A DNA stretch of 64,000 nucleotides from Nocardiopsis kunsanensis DSM 44524. GTDB taxonomy: Bacteria; Actinomycetota; Actinomycetes; Streptosporangiales; Streptosporangiaceae. Shown piece by piece: positions 52,371 through 61,430 of the stretch. Location of the stretch: the NCBI RefSeq assembly GCF_000340965.1, contig NZ_ANAY01000016.1, positions 1-64,000 of the forward strand. The letters are read 5' to 3'. Positions within the stretch are counted from its first letter, which is position 1; the number at the start of each line of letters is the position of its first letter. The notes under the pieces were generated by a model that was given only the letters and a program-made list of their open reading frames with translations, had not been told where the DNA came from and did no database searches. Made by a program: the position numbers and the translations under genes.

Positions 52371-54047
52371 ATGGCGACCGGTCCGCTCCCCCACCCCAGT
52401 CCACTACTGCGCGGGCTCGGGGTGAGTCCCGGTACCGCTGCCGGGCCGACCGTGCGCATCACCGAACGCGCACCCGTACCCGCCGCCGGACCGGCCCCCT
52501 CCGACCCCGCGGCCGTAGCGGCCCGTATCGGCCCGGCGGCCGAGGCCGTGGCCCGTTCCCTGCGTGAACGCACCGCCGGCACGGAGGAGGCCGCAGCGGT
52601 GTTGGCGGCCACCGCCGAGATCGCCACCGACCCGTCACTGATCTCCAAGGCCGAGACGCTCGTGACCGAGGGCCGCCTTCCGGCCGAGCGTGCCGTGCAC
52701 GACGCCGCCGAGGCGTTCGCCGAGATGCTGAGCGCCGCGGGCGGGCTGATGGCCGAACGGGTGCGCGACGTCCGCGACGTACGCGACCGGATCGTGGCCG
52801 AGCTGAGCGGCACCGTCCCTCCCGGGGTCCCCGACCTGGACCGGCCGTGTGTGCTCCTGGCCCGGGACCTGTCACCGGCCGACACCGCCGACCTGGATCC
52901 CTCGCTCGTGTTGGCTCTGGCCACGGAGGAGGGCGGCCCGACCGGGCACACGGCCGTGCTGGCCCGGGCGATGGGCATCCCGGCCGTGGTCGCGGTCCGC
53001 GGCCTGCTGGAGCACGCGGCCCCGGGCGCGGTCGTGGACGGAACGTCCGGGGAGGTGGCGCTGCACGCCGAGGCCGTGGCCGCGCGGCCCGCCGCGGCGG
53101 CCGGGGTGTCCTGGGACGGGAAGGGGCGCACACGTGACGGCCGTCCGGTTCCGGTCATGGCCAACGTGGGTTCGCCCGCCGATTCCCGGGCCGCGGTGGA
53201 GGGCGGTGCGCAGGGGGTCGGCCTGTTCCGGACCGAGTTCTGTTTCCTGGATGCTGCGGCCGAGCCCTCCGAGGCCACCCAGCGCGAGGCCTACCGTTCG
53301 GTGCTGGAACCGCTCGCTGGTCTGCCTGTGGTGGTGCGCACGCTGGATGCCGGCGCAGACAAACCCCTGCCGTTCCTGTCGATGGGTGAGGAGCCCAATC
53401 CGGCGTTGGGCGTACGCGGGCTGCGGGTGGCTTTCGACCGCCCCGCTCTGCTGGAGCGCCAACTGTCCGCGATCGTCGGCGCTGCCGCCGACACCGGTGC
53501 GCGGGTGAGTGCGATGGCGCCGATGGTGGCCACCGCCGAGGAGGCGCACTGGTTCGCCGAACGGGCCCGCGCGGCCGGGGTGGAGCGGGTCGGGGTCATG
53601 GTCGAGACCCCTGCGGCCGCTTTGGCCGGCCCCGCGCTGTTCGAGGCGGTGGATTTCGTGAGTGTGGGCACCAACGACCTGGCCCAGTACACTTTCGCGG
53701 CCGACCGTCTCAGTGGTGCGTTGGCCGAGTTGAACGACCCCTGGCAGCCGGCGTTGTTGCGGCTGGTGGCGACGCTGGCACGCGAGGGAGGGAGCCACGG
53801 CGTTCCGGTCGGGGTGTGCGGTGAGGCCGCTGCGGATCCGCGCCTGGCCGGTGTGCTGGCCGGTCTCGGGGTCAGCAGCCTGTCGGTGTCGACTGCCGCG
53901 CTGGCACCGGTGGGTTCGGAACTGGCCGTCCACACGTGGGAGGCCTACGGGCGGGCCGCGCGGGCGGCACTGGCGTCCGGTTCGGCGCGGGGGGCGCGGG
54001 AGGCTGCGGCCCGGGCACTGGCCGAGGAGGGGACGCAGGCTCCGTAG
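52371..54047 (+). CDS. ptsI: Phosphoenolpyruvate-protein phosphotransferase (PTS enzyme I)
   Basis: A 558-aa enzyme I that phosphorylates HPr from PEP at the head of the sugar PTS. The phosphorylated His193 is in EEGGPTGHTAVLARAMG; most enzymes I have TSH here, so the TGH is slightly atypical. The PEP-binding barrel follows with GVGLFRTEFCFLD, SVGTNDLAQYTFAADR and the catalytic Cys in VGVCGEAAADP. ATG 52371 has GGAG upstream. No ptsH, crr or enzyme II gene is adjacent, so HPr must be encoded elsewhere. The Ala-rich C-terminus is usual. Confidence 0.93.
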   Translation: MATGPLPHPSPLLRGLGVSPGTAAGPTVRITERAPVPAAGPAPSDPAAVAARIGPAAEAVARSLRERTAGTEEAAAVLAATAEIATDPSLISKAETLVTEGRLPAERAVHDAAEAFAEMLSAAGGLMAERVRDVRDVRDRIVAELSGTVPPGVPDLDRPCVLLARDLSPADTADLDPSLVLALATEEGGPTGHTAVLARAMGIPAVVAVRGLLEHAAPGAVVDGTSGEVALHAEAVAARPAAAAGVSWDGKGRTRDGRPVPVMANVGSPADSRAAVEGGAQGVGLFRTEFCFLDAAAEPSEATQREAYRSVLEPLAGLPVVVRTLDAGADKPLPFLSMGEEPNPALGVRGLRVAFDRPALLERQLSAIVGAAADTGARVSAMAPMVATAEEAHWFAERARAAGVERVGVMVETPAAALAGPALFEAVDFVSVGTNDLAQYTFAADRLSGALAELNDPWQPALLRLVATLAREGGSHGVPVGVCGEAAADPRLAGVLAGLGVSSLSVSTAALAPVGSELAVHTWEAYGRAARAALASGSARGAREAAARALAEEGTQAP

Positions 54048-54170
54048 GGTCCGCCGGGTTCGGGGGGTTGGTCCCCGTCCTGGCCCGGGTGCCTCTCGGG
54101 TGCGCGGGTTTCCCGTGCGCACGGGTGTGGCGTGGGGGCTCTCCCGGGTGGCCTCCGCCCGTTCCGGGGG

Positions 54171-54773
54171 TCAGGCGGGGTGGCCGACGGCGCCGGCGAA
54201 GTGTTGGGCCACCGCTGTGCTGAGTTCCTCCGGCGTGCCTTCGCACCCACGGCGCAACCAGTCGGTGATGACCCCCATCAGTGCGCCGGACAGCAGGGCG
54301 GCGGCGGGGTCGTGCGGAACCTCGTCCGGATCGTCGGCGTGGGTGGGGGCGGTGGTTCCCACCCTGTTGACGTGCACGGCGACGTTGATGCGCCGCAGCA
54401 GGTGGTCGATGACCCGTGCGCTGCCCTCGGGCCCGAGCAGGGCCCGGTAGAGGTCGGCGTGTTCACCGATGTGTGCGAACACCGCGGTGAGTTCCTCGTG
54501 TCCGCGCTCCGGGTCGGTCTCTCCTGCGAGGTGGAAGACCGGGGTGGCGTCGACGAGTTCGTCGAACATCTGGGTGCACGCGAAGGCCGCCACGTCGTGC
54601 ACGTCCGTGTAGTGCTCGTAGAACGTCGTGCGGTGCACACGGGCGCGGCGGGTCACGTCGGAGACGGAGAGGGCGGACAGGTCGCGTTCGGCCACGAGTT
54701 CGAGCAGAGCGCGTTCCATGGCCTCGCGGGAACGTCGTTTGCGCGGGTCCGGGTACGTGGTGGTTCGTGACAC
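54171..54773 (-). CDS. TetR/AcrR family regulator
   Basis: A 200-aa repressor with an N-terminal helix-turn-helix (LSALSVSDVTRRARVHRTTFYEHYTD) and a helical ligand-binding domain. GTG at 54773 is the start; no strong ribosome binding site. Divergent from the SDR and BVMO unit, with an 80-nt AT-rich intergenic segment containing ACATGT and AATAATAT, a likely operator region. It probably controls the SDR-BVMO pair in response to a ketone or alcohol. Confidence 0.85.
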   Translation of the reverse strand: MSRTTTYPDPRKRRSREAMERALLELVAERDLSALSVSDVTRRARVHRTTFYEHYTDVHDVAAFACTQMFDELVDATPVFHLAGETDPERGHEELTAVFAHIGEHADLYRALLGPEGSARVIDHLLRRINVAVHVNRVGTTAPTHADDPDEVPHDPAAALLSGALMGVITDWLRRGCEGTPEELSTAVAQHFAGAVGHPA

Positions 54774-54854
54774 ACGACCAGGCTAAGGCAGCTGCGGCCT
54801 CCTGCCTCCGTTGCATCCCACCCTTAAACTACACATGTCGAATAATATGCCGGA

Positions 54855-55665
54855 ATGCATCGGGGGCACCCCTTGAGAACGAGCGACGTCGCCGTGGTCA
54901 TCGGGGCCGGCGGCATGGGCCGGGCCATCGCGCAGCGCATCGGGGGTGAGGCCCGTCTGCTGCTGGCCGACCACTCCCCGGAGGTGTTGGCGGCCTGCGT
55001 CGAGCAGCTCCGCGGAGAGGGTCACGAGGTCACGACCCGCCCCGTGGACGTGGCCTCGCGTGCGTCGGTGGCCGAGCTGGCCGGGGCGGGCGGAGCTCGG
55101 CGAGGTCCGGTGGATGGCACACACCGCCGGTCTATCACCGGTCCAGGTCCCGGCCGAGCGGATCCTGGCCGTGGACCTGCTCGGGGTCGCTCTGGTCCTG
55201 GAGGAGTTCGACCGCGTCATGGCCCCGGGCGGGTCCGGGGTGGTCATCTCCAGCATGGCCGGGCACCGGGTTCCGCCCCTGCCTGAGGGGGAGGCGTCCG
55301 CGCTGGCCACCGCCCCGGCCGAGGACCTCCTGTCGCTGCCCCTGGTCGTCGGCCGTGCCGCCACCGATCCGGGTGCGGCCTACTCGGTCGCCAAGCGGGC
55401 CAACCACCTGTGGGTCCAGGCCGCCAGCACCGTCTGGGGCGAGCGGGGCGCCAGGGTCGACAACATCAGCCCCGGTGTCGTCTCCACCTCCATGGGCCGC
55501 GGTGAGCTCGACAGCGAGCACGGTGCGTCGATGCGGGCGGTGGTCGGAGCCTCCAACGCCGGGCGCCTGGGCACGCCCACCGACATCGCGGTGGCCGCCG
55601 AGTACCTGCTCGGCTCCGCCTCGAGTTTCGTGTCCGGAACGGACCTGCTGGTCGACGGGGTGTGA
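54855..55665 (+). pseudogene. SDR-family dehydrogenase with one frameshift
   Basis: Residues up to VAELAGA are in the frame of ATG 54855 (or TTG 54873), with the dinucleotide motif VAVVIGAGGMGRAIA. The rest (AELGEVRWMAHTAGLSPVQVP through PGGSGVVISSMAGHR, the YSVAKRAN catalytic Tyr-Lys, to SFVSGTDLLVDGV) is in the next frame. One extra G in the GC run near 55090 explains it. Rebuilt, it is about 269 aa and closely resembles the intact SDR at 60116-60937. It precedes the second BVMO, so the original role may have been oxidising a cyclic alcohol to the ketone. Confidence 0.82.
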
Positions 55666-55850
55666 CCGCCGCGGTCGCCCGGGCTGACCGGTTCCGCGAA
55701 CCCGGCCATGGCCCGTTCCCGCCGCGGTCCGGGGGCAACCCGAAGGGAGCGGCACCGGAATCCGCTTGTAGGGTGCCGTCGCCGGAGCGGTACCGTGATG
55801 CCGCCCAGCGCCGAGAACCCTGCCCCTCCCAGGCCCGAAAGGACGCCCCC

Positions 55851-57452
55851 GTGTCCCACACCTCCCGCCTCGACGCTGTCGTCGTCGGCGCCGGTTTCGC
55901 AGGTATGTACGCCCTCCACCGCCTGCGGGACCGCCTCGGTCTCCACGTCCGGGCCCTGGAGGCCGGCCGCGGTGTGGGCGGCACCTGGTACTGGAACCGT
56001 TATCCGGGCGCGCGCTGCGACTCCGAGTCCCTGTACTACTCCTACTCCTTCGACGAGGACCTGCAGTCGGACTGGACCTGGAGCGAGCGTTACGCCGGAC
56101 AGCCGGAGATCCTCGCCTACGCCGAACACGTCGCCGAGCGTTTCGACCTGTACCGCGACATCATCTTCGGCACCCGGGTGGAGAGCGCGGCTTTCGATGG
56201 GGACTCCGGCACCTGGCAGGTCTGCACCGACGACGGGGAACGGATCGAGACCCGTTACCTGGTGACGGCCGTGGGGTGCCTGTCCGCTCCCCAGAGCCCG
56301 AACCTGTCCGGCGCGCAGGACTTCACCGGACGGATCCTGCACACCTCACGCTGGCCCGAGGAGGGCGTGGACCTGGACGGCAAGCGGGTCGTGGTCGTGG
56401 GCACCGGCTCCACGGGCATCCAGCTCACGCCCGAAGTGGCGCAGCGGGCCGCCCACACGACGGTGCTGCAGCGCACCGCCAATTTCGCGATCCCGTCCCG
56501 CAACCGCCCCTACGCCGAGGGCGAGTTCGAGGCGCTTCGCGCCGAGTACCCACGGCACCGCAAGGAGGCCCTGGCCTCGGTTGGCGGGTTCCCGCTCCCG
56601 GCCGCCCCGGAGAGCGCGGAGGGTCTGGACGAGCAGCAGCGCCGGGCCGAGATGGACCAACGGTGGCGTGACGGCGGCCTGGTGTTCCTCGGCGCGTTCG
56701 CAGACGCACTGTTCAACCGCACCAGCAACGAGGCCATGTCCGAGTACGTGCGCGAACGCATCCGCGAGACCGTCCAGGACCCCGCGACGGCCGAGCTGCT
56801 GTGCCCCGACGACCACCCCATCGGCAGCAAGCGCATCTGTGTGGAGTCGGGGTACCACGCCGCGTTCAACCGCGACGACGTCAGCCTGGTGTCGGTGCGC
56901 GAGAACCCCGTGGAAGGTTTCACCCGGTCCGGGATCGTGGCCGGCGGCACCGAGTACCCGGCCGACGTGGTCGTCATGGCCACCGGGTTCGACGCGATGA
57001 CCGGCCCCTACCTGCGCATGGACCTGCGGGGACGCGGCGGTGTGCGGTTGGCCGACCGTTGGGAGCAGGGGCCCCGTACCTACCTGGGGGTGGCCACGGC
57101 CGGGTTCCCGAACCTGTTCATGCTGACCGGCCCGGGCAGCCCCTCGGTGCTGGGCAACGTGATGGTCTCCATCGAGCAGCACGTGGAATGGGTGTCCGAC
57201 TACATCGCCCACCTGGAGGCCGAGGGTGTGCGCACGACCGAGCCCGAGGCGTCCGCGGAGCAGGAGTGGACCGACCACGTGGCCGAGGTCGCCTCCTTCA
57301 CCTTCTACCCGGAGGGCAGCTCCTGGTACATGGGTGACAACACCCCCGGCAAACCCCGGACGTTCATGCCCTACGCCGCGGGGATGGACGTGTACCGGCA
57401 GCGGTGCGCCGAGATCGCCGAGCAGGGGTACCCGGGTTTCGCCCACGCCTGA
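55851..57452 (+). CDS. Type I Baeyer-Villiger monooxygenase (cyclohexanone monooxygenase-like)
   Basis: A 533-aa FAD/NADPH monooxygenase. FAD motif VVGAGFAGMYALHRL, then GVGGTWYWNRYPGARCDSES, the BVMO fingerprint FTGRILHTSRW and NADPH motif VVGTGSTGIQ. Size and the sequence around SLYYSYSFDEDLQ and GYHAAFNRDDVSLV fit the CHMO subgroup, which converts cyclohexanone-type ketones to lactones. GTG 55851 has AAAGGA upstream; the frame is open further upstream. It follows the frameshifted SDR and is controlled, by inference, by the divergent TetR protein. It is only distantly similar to the BVMO at 8618. Confidence 0.9.
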   Translation: MSHTSRLDAVVVGAGFAGMYALHRLRDRLGLHVRALEAGRGVGGTWYWNRYPGARCDSESLYYSYSFDEDLQSDWTWSERYAGQPEILAYAEHVAERFDLYRDIIFGTRVESAAFDGDSGTWQVCTDDGERIETRYLVTAVGCLSAPQSPNLSGAQDFTGRILHTSRWPEEGVDLDGKRVVVVGTGSTGIQLTPEVAQRAAHTTVLQRTANFAIPSRNRPYAEGEFEALRAEYPRHRKEALASVGGFPLPAAPESAEGLDEQQRRAEMDQRWRDGGLVFLGAFADALFNRTSNEAMSEYVRERIRETVQDPATAELLCPDDHPIGSKRICVESGYHAAFNRDDVSLVSVRENPVEGFTRSGIVAGGTEYPADVVVMATGFDAMTGPYLRMDLRGRGGVRLADRWEQGPRTYLGVATAGFPNLFMLTGPGSPSVLGNVMVSIEQHVEWVSDYIAHLEAEGVRTTEPEASAEQEWTDHVAEVASFTFYPEGSSWYMGDNTPGKPRTFMPYAAGMDVYRQRCAEIAEQGYPGFAHA

Positions 57453-57474
57453 GGACCTCCGGCCGTGACACGCA

Positions 57475-57508
57475 CACGGCGCCGCCCGGGGTCCCGGGCA
57501 GCGCCGTG
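57475..57508. terminator. Hairpin terminator between convergent genes
   Basis: A 14-bp stem with one mismatch and a short loop, lying between the BVMO and the GlsB-like gene. Confidence 0.6.
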
Positions 57509-57542
57509 GCCGTTCGTGCCGGGCCTCTCGGGGCGGCCCGGT

Positions 57543-57791
57543 TCAGCGCCGGGAGTAGGCGCCGTCGATGAGCAGGACACCAGCCGCCGCAACCAGGACC
57601 TGTACCGCGAGCACGAAGATCCACATCGACGTGAACAGTCCCGCGATCGCACTGCCGACGAAGGCCGCCACGATACCGATCACGATCGTCAGCCAGATCG
57701 GCAGGTGCTGCTTGCCCGGGACTGCCAAGCGGCCCAGAGCGCCGATGATCAGACCCACGACTAGTGCGCTGATGATCCCGCTGATACTCAT
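57543..57791 (-). CDS. GlsB/YeaQ/YmgE family stress-response membrane protein
   Basis: An 82-aa protein with three hydrophobic helices: SGIISALVVGLIIGALGRL, IWLTIVIGIVAAFVGSAIAG and IFVLAVQVLVAAAGVLLI. It shows the family pattern GxxxGxLxRLxxPGKQ between helices 1 and 2 (GALGRLAVPGKQHLP). These transglycosylase-associated proteins are induced by envelope or acid stress; the mechanism is unknown. ATG 57791 has GGAG upstream. Confidence 0.88.
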   Translation of the reverse strand: MSISGIISALVVGLIIGALGRLAVPGKQHLPIWLTIVIGIVAAFVGSAIAGLFTSMWIFVLAVQVLVAAAGVLLIDGAYSRR

Positions 57792-57981
57792 CCGGAAGAT
57801 CTCCTCCGTTCGTGCTGCCTTGCGTCCCAGCCCTCCCCGAGGAGCGCCCACTCATGCGGAGGGTGTCCGACAACACAGGGATTCGGCGTCCTGAAGGACT
57901 CAACCTGAGGAAAGTGTGACTGGCGGGAATCGGGGGATGACCCCTGGCGTTCGAACCCGGACACGATCTCGGGGGTCACCG

Positions 57982-59241
57982 ATGGGGGGCTACGAGACGC
58001 AGATCGTCCTCGTACTGGTCCTGGTCGTACTGAACGCACTCTTCGCCGGCAGCGAGATCGCCCTGATCACGTTACGGGAGGGCCAACTCAAGCAGCTGGC
58101 GGAGAGCGGTCCCGGCGGCCGGGCGGCTGTGCGCCTGGCCCGTGACCCCAACCGGTTCCTCGCCACGATCCAGATCGGTATCACTCTCGCCGGGTTCCTG
58201 GCCTCGGCGACCGCAGCGGTGGCGCTGGCCCAGCCCCTGATCGAGCCGTTGGGCTTCCTGGGGCAGTACGCCGCACCGGTCGCGGTCGTGGGTGTGACGG
58301 TTCTGTTGAGTTTCATGACCCTGGTCCTGGGCGAACTCGCCCCCAAACGCATCGCCATGCAGCGCGCCGAGGGGTGGGCGAGGCTGGTGGCACGGCCCCT
58401 GGACCTGATCGCGGCCCTGTCACGCCCTGCGGTGTGGCTGCTGGGGGTGTCCACGGACCTGGTGGTGCGGCTCGCGGGTGTGGACCCGAACGCGAGCCGG
58501 GAGGAGGTCTCCGAGGAGGAACTCCGGGAGATGATCTCCGACCAGCGCGACATCAGCCCCGAGCAGCGCACGATCCTGTCCGGGGCCTTCGACATCGGTG
58601 ACCGGAGGCTGCGGCACGTGCTCGTTCCGCGCAGGGAGATGGACACGGTGCCCTCCGGGGCCAGCGTCGATCAGGCGTTGCGGATGCTGGCCGAGCGCGG
58701 GCACTCGCGCGCTCCGGTGGTCAGCGCCGACGGAATGGACGAGGTCGTGGGCATCACACACTGGGCGGACCTGGTCGGAGCCACGGGCTGGGTGTGGGAG
58801 AGCTTGCGCGAGCCCTTGTTGCTGCCGGACTCGCTTTCGGTGTCGCGGGCACTGCGCCGACTGACCGCGCAGCGCCGGCAGATGGCGGTGGTCATCAGCG
58901 AGAACGGCGACGTCGCCGGGATCGTCTCGTTGGAGGACCTCCTGGAGGAGGTGGTCGGCGAGATCTACGACGAGACCGACCGCGAACCGGGCCCGTCGCG
59001 CCTACCGAACGGCACGCTGCGCCTTCCCGGTACCTATCCTGTCCACGACCTGCCGGACCTGGGGGTGGAGCTGACCGAGCGGCCCGCGGGCGCCTACATC
59101 ACGGTCGCCGGCCTGGTGCTGCTCCTGCTGGGTGAGATCCCTTCGGGGCCCGGCGCGAGTGTGACGGTCGGCGGGTGGACCTTCACCGTGACCGCTGCCG
59201 ACGGGCGTGTGGTCTCGGAGGTGCTGCTCTCCCCCTCTTAG
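57982..59241 (+). CDS. CNNM/HlyC-CorC family membrane protein (DUF21, CBS pair)
   Basis: A 419-aa protein. A DUF21 membrane domain with three to four helices (about 5-180, for example IVLVLVLVVLNALFAGSEIALIT and LVLGELAPKRIAMQRAE) precedes a CBS pair (about 205-330, with REMDTVPSGASVDQALRMLAE and IVSLEDLLEEVVGEIYDETD) and a CorC/HlyC transporter-associated domain (about 345-415). Homologues move or sense Mg2+/Co2+. ATG 57982 is chosen because DUF21 starts at once; the upstream in-frame extension is Arg-rich. Single gene. Confidence 0.9.
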   Translation: MGGYETQIVLVLVLVVLNALFAGSEIALITLREGQLKQLAESGPGGRAAVRLARDPNRFLATIQIGITLAGFLASATAAVALAQPLIEPLGFLGQYAAPVAVVGVTVLLSFMTLVLGELAPKRIAMQRAEGWARLVARPLDLIAALSRPAVWLLGVSTDLVVRLAGVDPNASREEVSEEELREMISDQRDISPEQRTILSGAFDIGDRRLRHVLVPRREMDTVPSGASVDQALRMLAERGHSRAPVVSADGMDEVVGITHWADLVGATGWVWESLREPLLLPDSLSVSRALRRLTAQRRQMAVVISENGDVAGIVSLEDLLEEVVGEIYDETDREPGPSRLPNGTLRLPGTYPVHDLPDLGVELTERPAGAYITVAGLVLLLLGEIPSGPGASVTVGGWTFTVTAADGRVVSEVLLSPS

Positions 59242-59282
59242 CCCACCCATGCGCGGTCGGCACGGGCACGTACCCTCGAATC

Positions 59283-60185
59283 GTGACCGAAACGCTCCAC
59301 GCCGACGACCCGACGGCCACCGCCGAGCGCGTGCGCGCCATCCTCGGCGACGGTCCCGTACTCGCGCTGACCGGGGCGGGGGTGTCCACCGACTCCGGGA
59401 TCCCGGACTACCGCGGCCCCGGCTCCCCGCCACGCAACCCGATGACCTACCAACAGTTCGTGGGAGATGCCGCCTTCCGCCGCCACTACTGGGCCCGCAA
59501 CCATGTGGGTTGGCGGCACATGGAACGTACCGAGTGCAACGACGGGCACCGTGCGCTCGCGGACCTCGAGGCGGCCGGGTTCGTCTCGGCGGTGGTGACC
59601 CAGAACGTCGACACCCTGCACGAGGCCGCTGGCAGCCGCCGCGTCGTCGACCTGCACGGGCGCTACGACCGGGTGATCTGCCTCGGGTGCCGTGAGATCA
59701 CGGCGCGCAGCAGCCTCGACGTGCGGTTGGCGGAGCTGAACCCGGATTTCTCGGTGACGGTGGAGGACATCGAGCTCGCCCCGGACGCCGACGCGGCGTT
59801 GTCCTCCACCGAGGGTTTCCTGGTCGCTGACTGCACCGGGTGTGGGGGCATACTCAAGCCCGACATCGTCTATTTCGGGGAGAACGTGCCCAAGCCGCGG
59901 GTCGAGGAGGTCTACGCCCTGGTGGAGGAAGCAGCGGGGCTCCTGGTCGCGGGTTCGTCGTTGACGGTCTTCTCCGGGCGCCGTTTCGTCAAGCGGGCCG
60001 CCCAGCAGGGCAAGCCCGTGGTGATCCTGAACCGGGGCGCGACCAGGTGTGACGACCTGGCCGCGCTCACCGTCGACGCGGGATGTTCGCAGGTGCTGCG
60101 CGCTCTGGCGGGTTCTTACGCCGACCCCGCCTTGATGGAGGCGACCACGCCTCCGTCGACGAGGACGTCGGTGCCCGAGACGTAG
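59283..60185 (+). CDS. Sirtuin (Sir2-family NAD-dependent deacylase)
   Basis: A 300-aa class II-like sirtuin. NAD-binding GAGVSTDSGIPDYRG (31-45), TQNVDTLH, the catalytic His125 in VVDLHGRYDR, and two Cys pairs for zinc (CLGC at 133-136 and CTGCGG later). It removes acyl groups from protein lysines using NAD+. GTG 59283 lacks a ribosome binding site, but TACCCT lies 6 nt upstream (59271-59276), so it may be leaderless. Its last 70 nt overlap the convergent SDR gene, and the final 20 residues are probably non-conserved. Confidence 0.9.
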   Translation: MTETLHADDPTATAERVRAILGDGPVLALTGAGVSTDSGIPDYRGPGSPPRNPMTYQQFVGDAAFRRHYWARNHVGWRHMERTECNDGHRALADLEAAGFVSAVVTQNVDTLHEAAGSRRVVDLHGRYDRVICLGCREITARSSLDVRLAELNPDFSVTVEDIELAPDADAALSSTEGFLVADCTGCGGILKPDIVYFGENVPKPRVEEVYALVEEAAGLLVAGSSLTVFSGRRFVKRAAQQGKPVVILNRGATRCDDLAALTVDAGCSQVLRALAGSYADPALMEATTPPSTRTSVPET

Positions 60186-60937
60186 CCGGCTTCGGGCCCG
60201 AGCAGGAAGGCCACCACGGCGGCGACGTCGTCGGCGGTGCCCAGGCGCGGTACGGCGGCCCCGTCGACCATCGCGCGCGCCGGCCCCTGGGGGTCCTCGA
60301 GTTCAGGCCTGCTCATGCGGGTGGAGACGACGCCGGGGCTGACGGAGTTGAGGCGGGCCCCGCGCGCGCCCCACTTCAGGGCCTCGGCCTGCACCCGGAG
60401 TTGGTTGCCGCGCTTGGCGTACCCGTAGGCGGTGTGGCCTTCGGCGAGCCGGTCGGTGGAGGCGGAGGGCAGGTCGGCCAATTCCTCGGCGGGTGTGGTG
60501 GCCAGTTCCCTGGCTTCTCCGTCGGTGAGCTGCCCGGCGTAGAGGCTGCCGACCATGCTGGCCACGACGACCCCGGCGCCTCCGGGCGCGATGACGTCCC
60601 GGAAAGCTTCCAGGACCAGGGCGACGCCGACGAGGTCCACTGCGAGGACACGCTGTACCGAGCCCTGGTTGGGGGAGAGCCCGGCGGTGTGGACGATGCG
60701 GGTGACGGGGCCGAGTCCGGCGGCGGCGCGGGCGAGGGCGTCGACGGATTCGGGGGAGGCGACGTCGACGCCGTGGGGGGTGACTTCGTACCCTTCGCCG
60801 TGCAGGCGTGTGCGGGTCTCGGCGAGGATGCCTTCGTCGAGGTCGGCGAGGAGTACGTGGGAGCCTGAGCCGACCCTGCGGACCGTGGCCATCCCCATGT
60901 CCCCTGCACCGATGACGACCAGTACTTCCCGTGTCAT
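60116..60937 (-). CDS. Short-chain dehydrogenase/reductase
   Basis: A 273-aa SDR. The NAD(P) motif is IGAGDMGMATVRRVG, with an atypical G-A-G-D-M-G rather than TGxxxGxG; the active site reads SMVGSLYAG and YGYAKRGNQLRVQA (Tyr and Lys), and the C-terminus SGTDVLVDGGV is classical. The same unusual nucleotide loop occurs in the frameshifted SDR at 54855, so the two are paralogues or a duplication. ATG 60937 is at the start of the conserved fold. Substrate unknown; a cyclic alcohol is suggested only through the paralogue next to the BVMO. Confidence 0.87.
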   Translation of the reverse strand: MTREVLVVIGAGDMGMATVRRVGSGSHVLLADLDEGILAETRTRLHGEGYEVTPHGVDVASPESVDALARAAAGLGPVTRIVHTAGLSPNQGSVQRVLAVDLVGVALVLEAFRDVIAPGGAGVVVASMVGSLYAGQLTDGEARELATTPAEELADLPSASTDRLAEGHTAYGYAKRGNQLRVQAEALKWGARGARLNSVSPGVVSTRMSRPELEDPQGPARAMVDGAAVPRLGTADDVAAVVAFLLGPEAGYVSGTDVLVDGGVVASIKAGSA

Positions 60938-61030
60938 GTGGTTCTCCCCCTCGTGCCCATTTCGCCGTCCCGACCGATCCTATGCCTCATATCGGTCGGA
61001 CGAACGTGCACGGAAGACCCCCGTACCGGT

Positions 61031-61108
61031 TCAGCCCTCGCGTTCACGAAGCTCGGAGAGGACCCGGTGGTAGGGCCCGACCGAGGTCGTCCCTCCGCCC
61101 ACCGCCAG
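61031..61108 (-). pseudogene. C-terminal remnant of an SDR gene
   Basis: The minus frame ending at 61031 reads RYVSGTELAVGGGTTSVGP, a recognisable SDR C-terminus (compare YVTGTELVVDGG), followed by YHRVLSELREREG. Upstream of it in the same frame the similarity stops within about 10 residues, so only the last part of the gene remains. The rest of 60938-61430 holds no clear gene; a plus-frame stretch at 61140-61238 (VDLSALEPDTPEPFG) also looks protein-like but has no start or family. Confidence 0.55.
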
Positions 61109-61430
61109 TTCGGTACCGGACACGTATCGCGGGGCGAGCGTGGACCTGTCGGCACTCGAGCCCGACACCCCGGAACCCTTCGGTCGGGCCGTGATCGAAT
61201 CCGCCGGGCTCATCGCCGACGGGGCCGGCTCCCACTGACCGCCGGGGGCGGCACCGCGTGCATCGGACGTCCCCGAAGACCCGGCCGATGCTTCCGCAAC
61301 GAACGTGTGCATCCCCCGCTCACGGAAAAGGCGCGCGGGTGGGGACGGCACGGTCCAGGATGTTTCGGAGCGTCTGCTGGGGCAGTTCCTAGGGGTGGAG
61401 GACGAACTCGACACCATGGAGGCGGACGGG

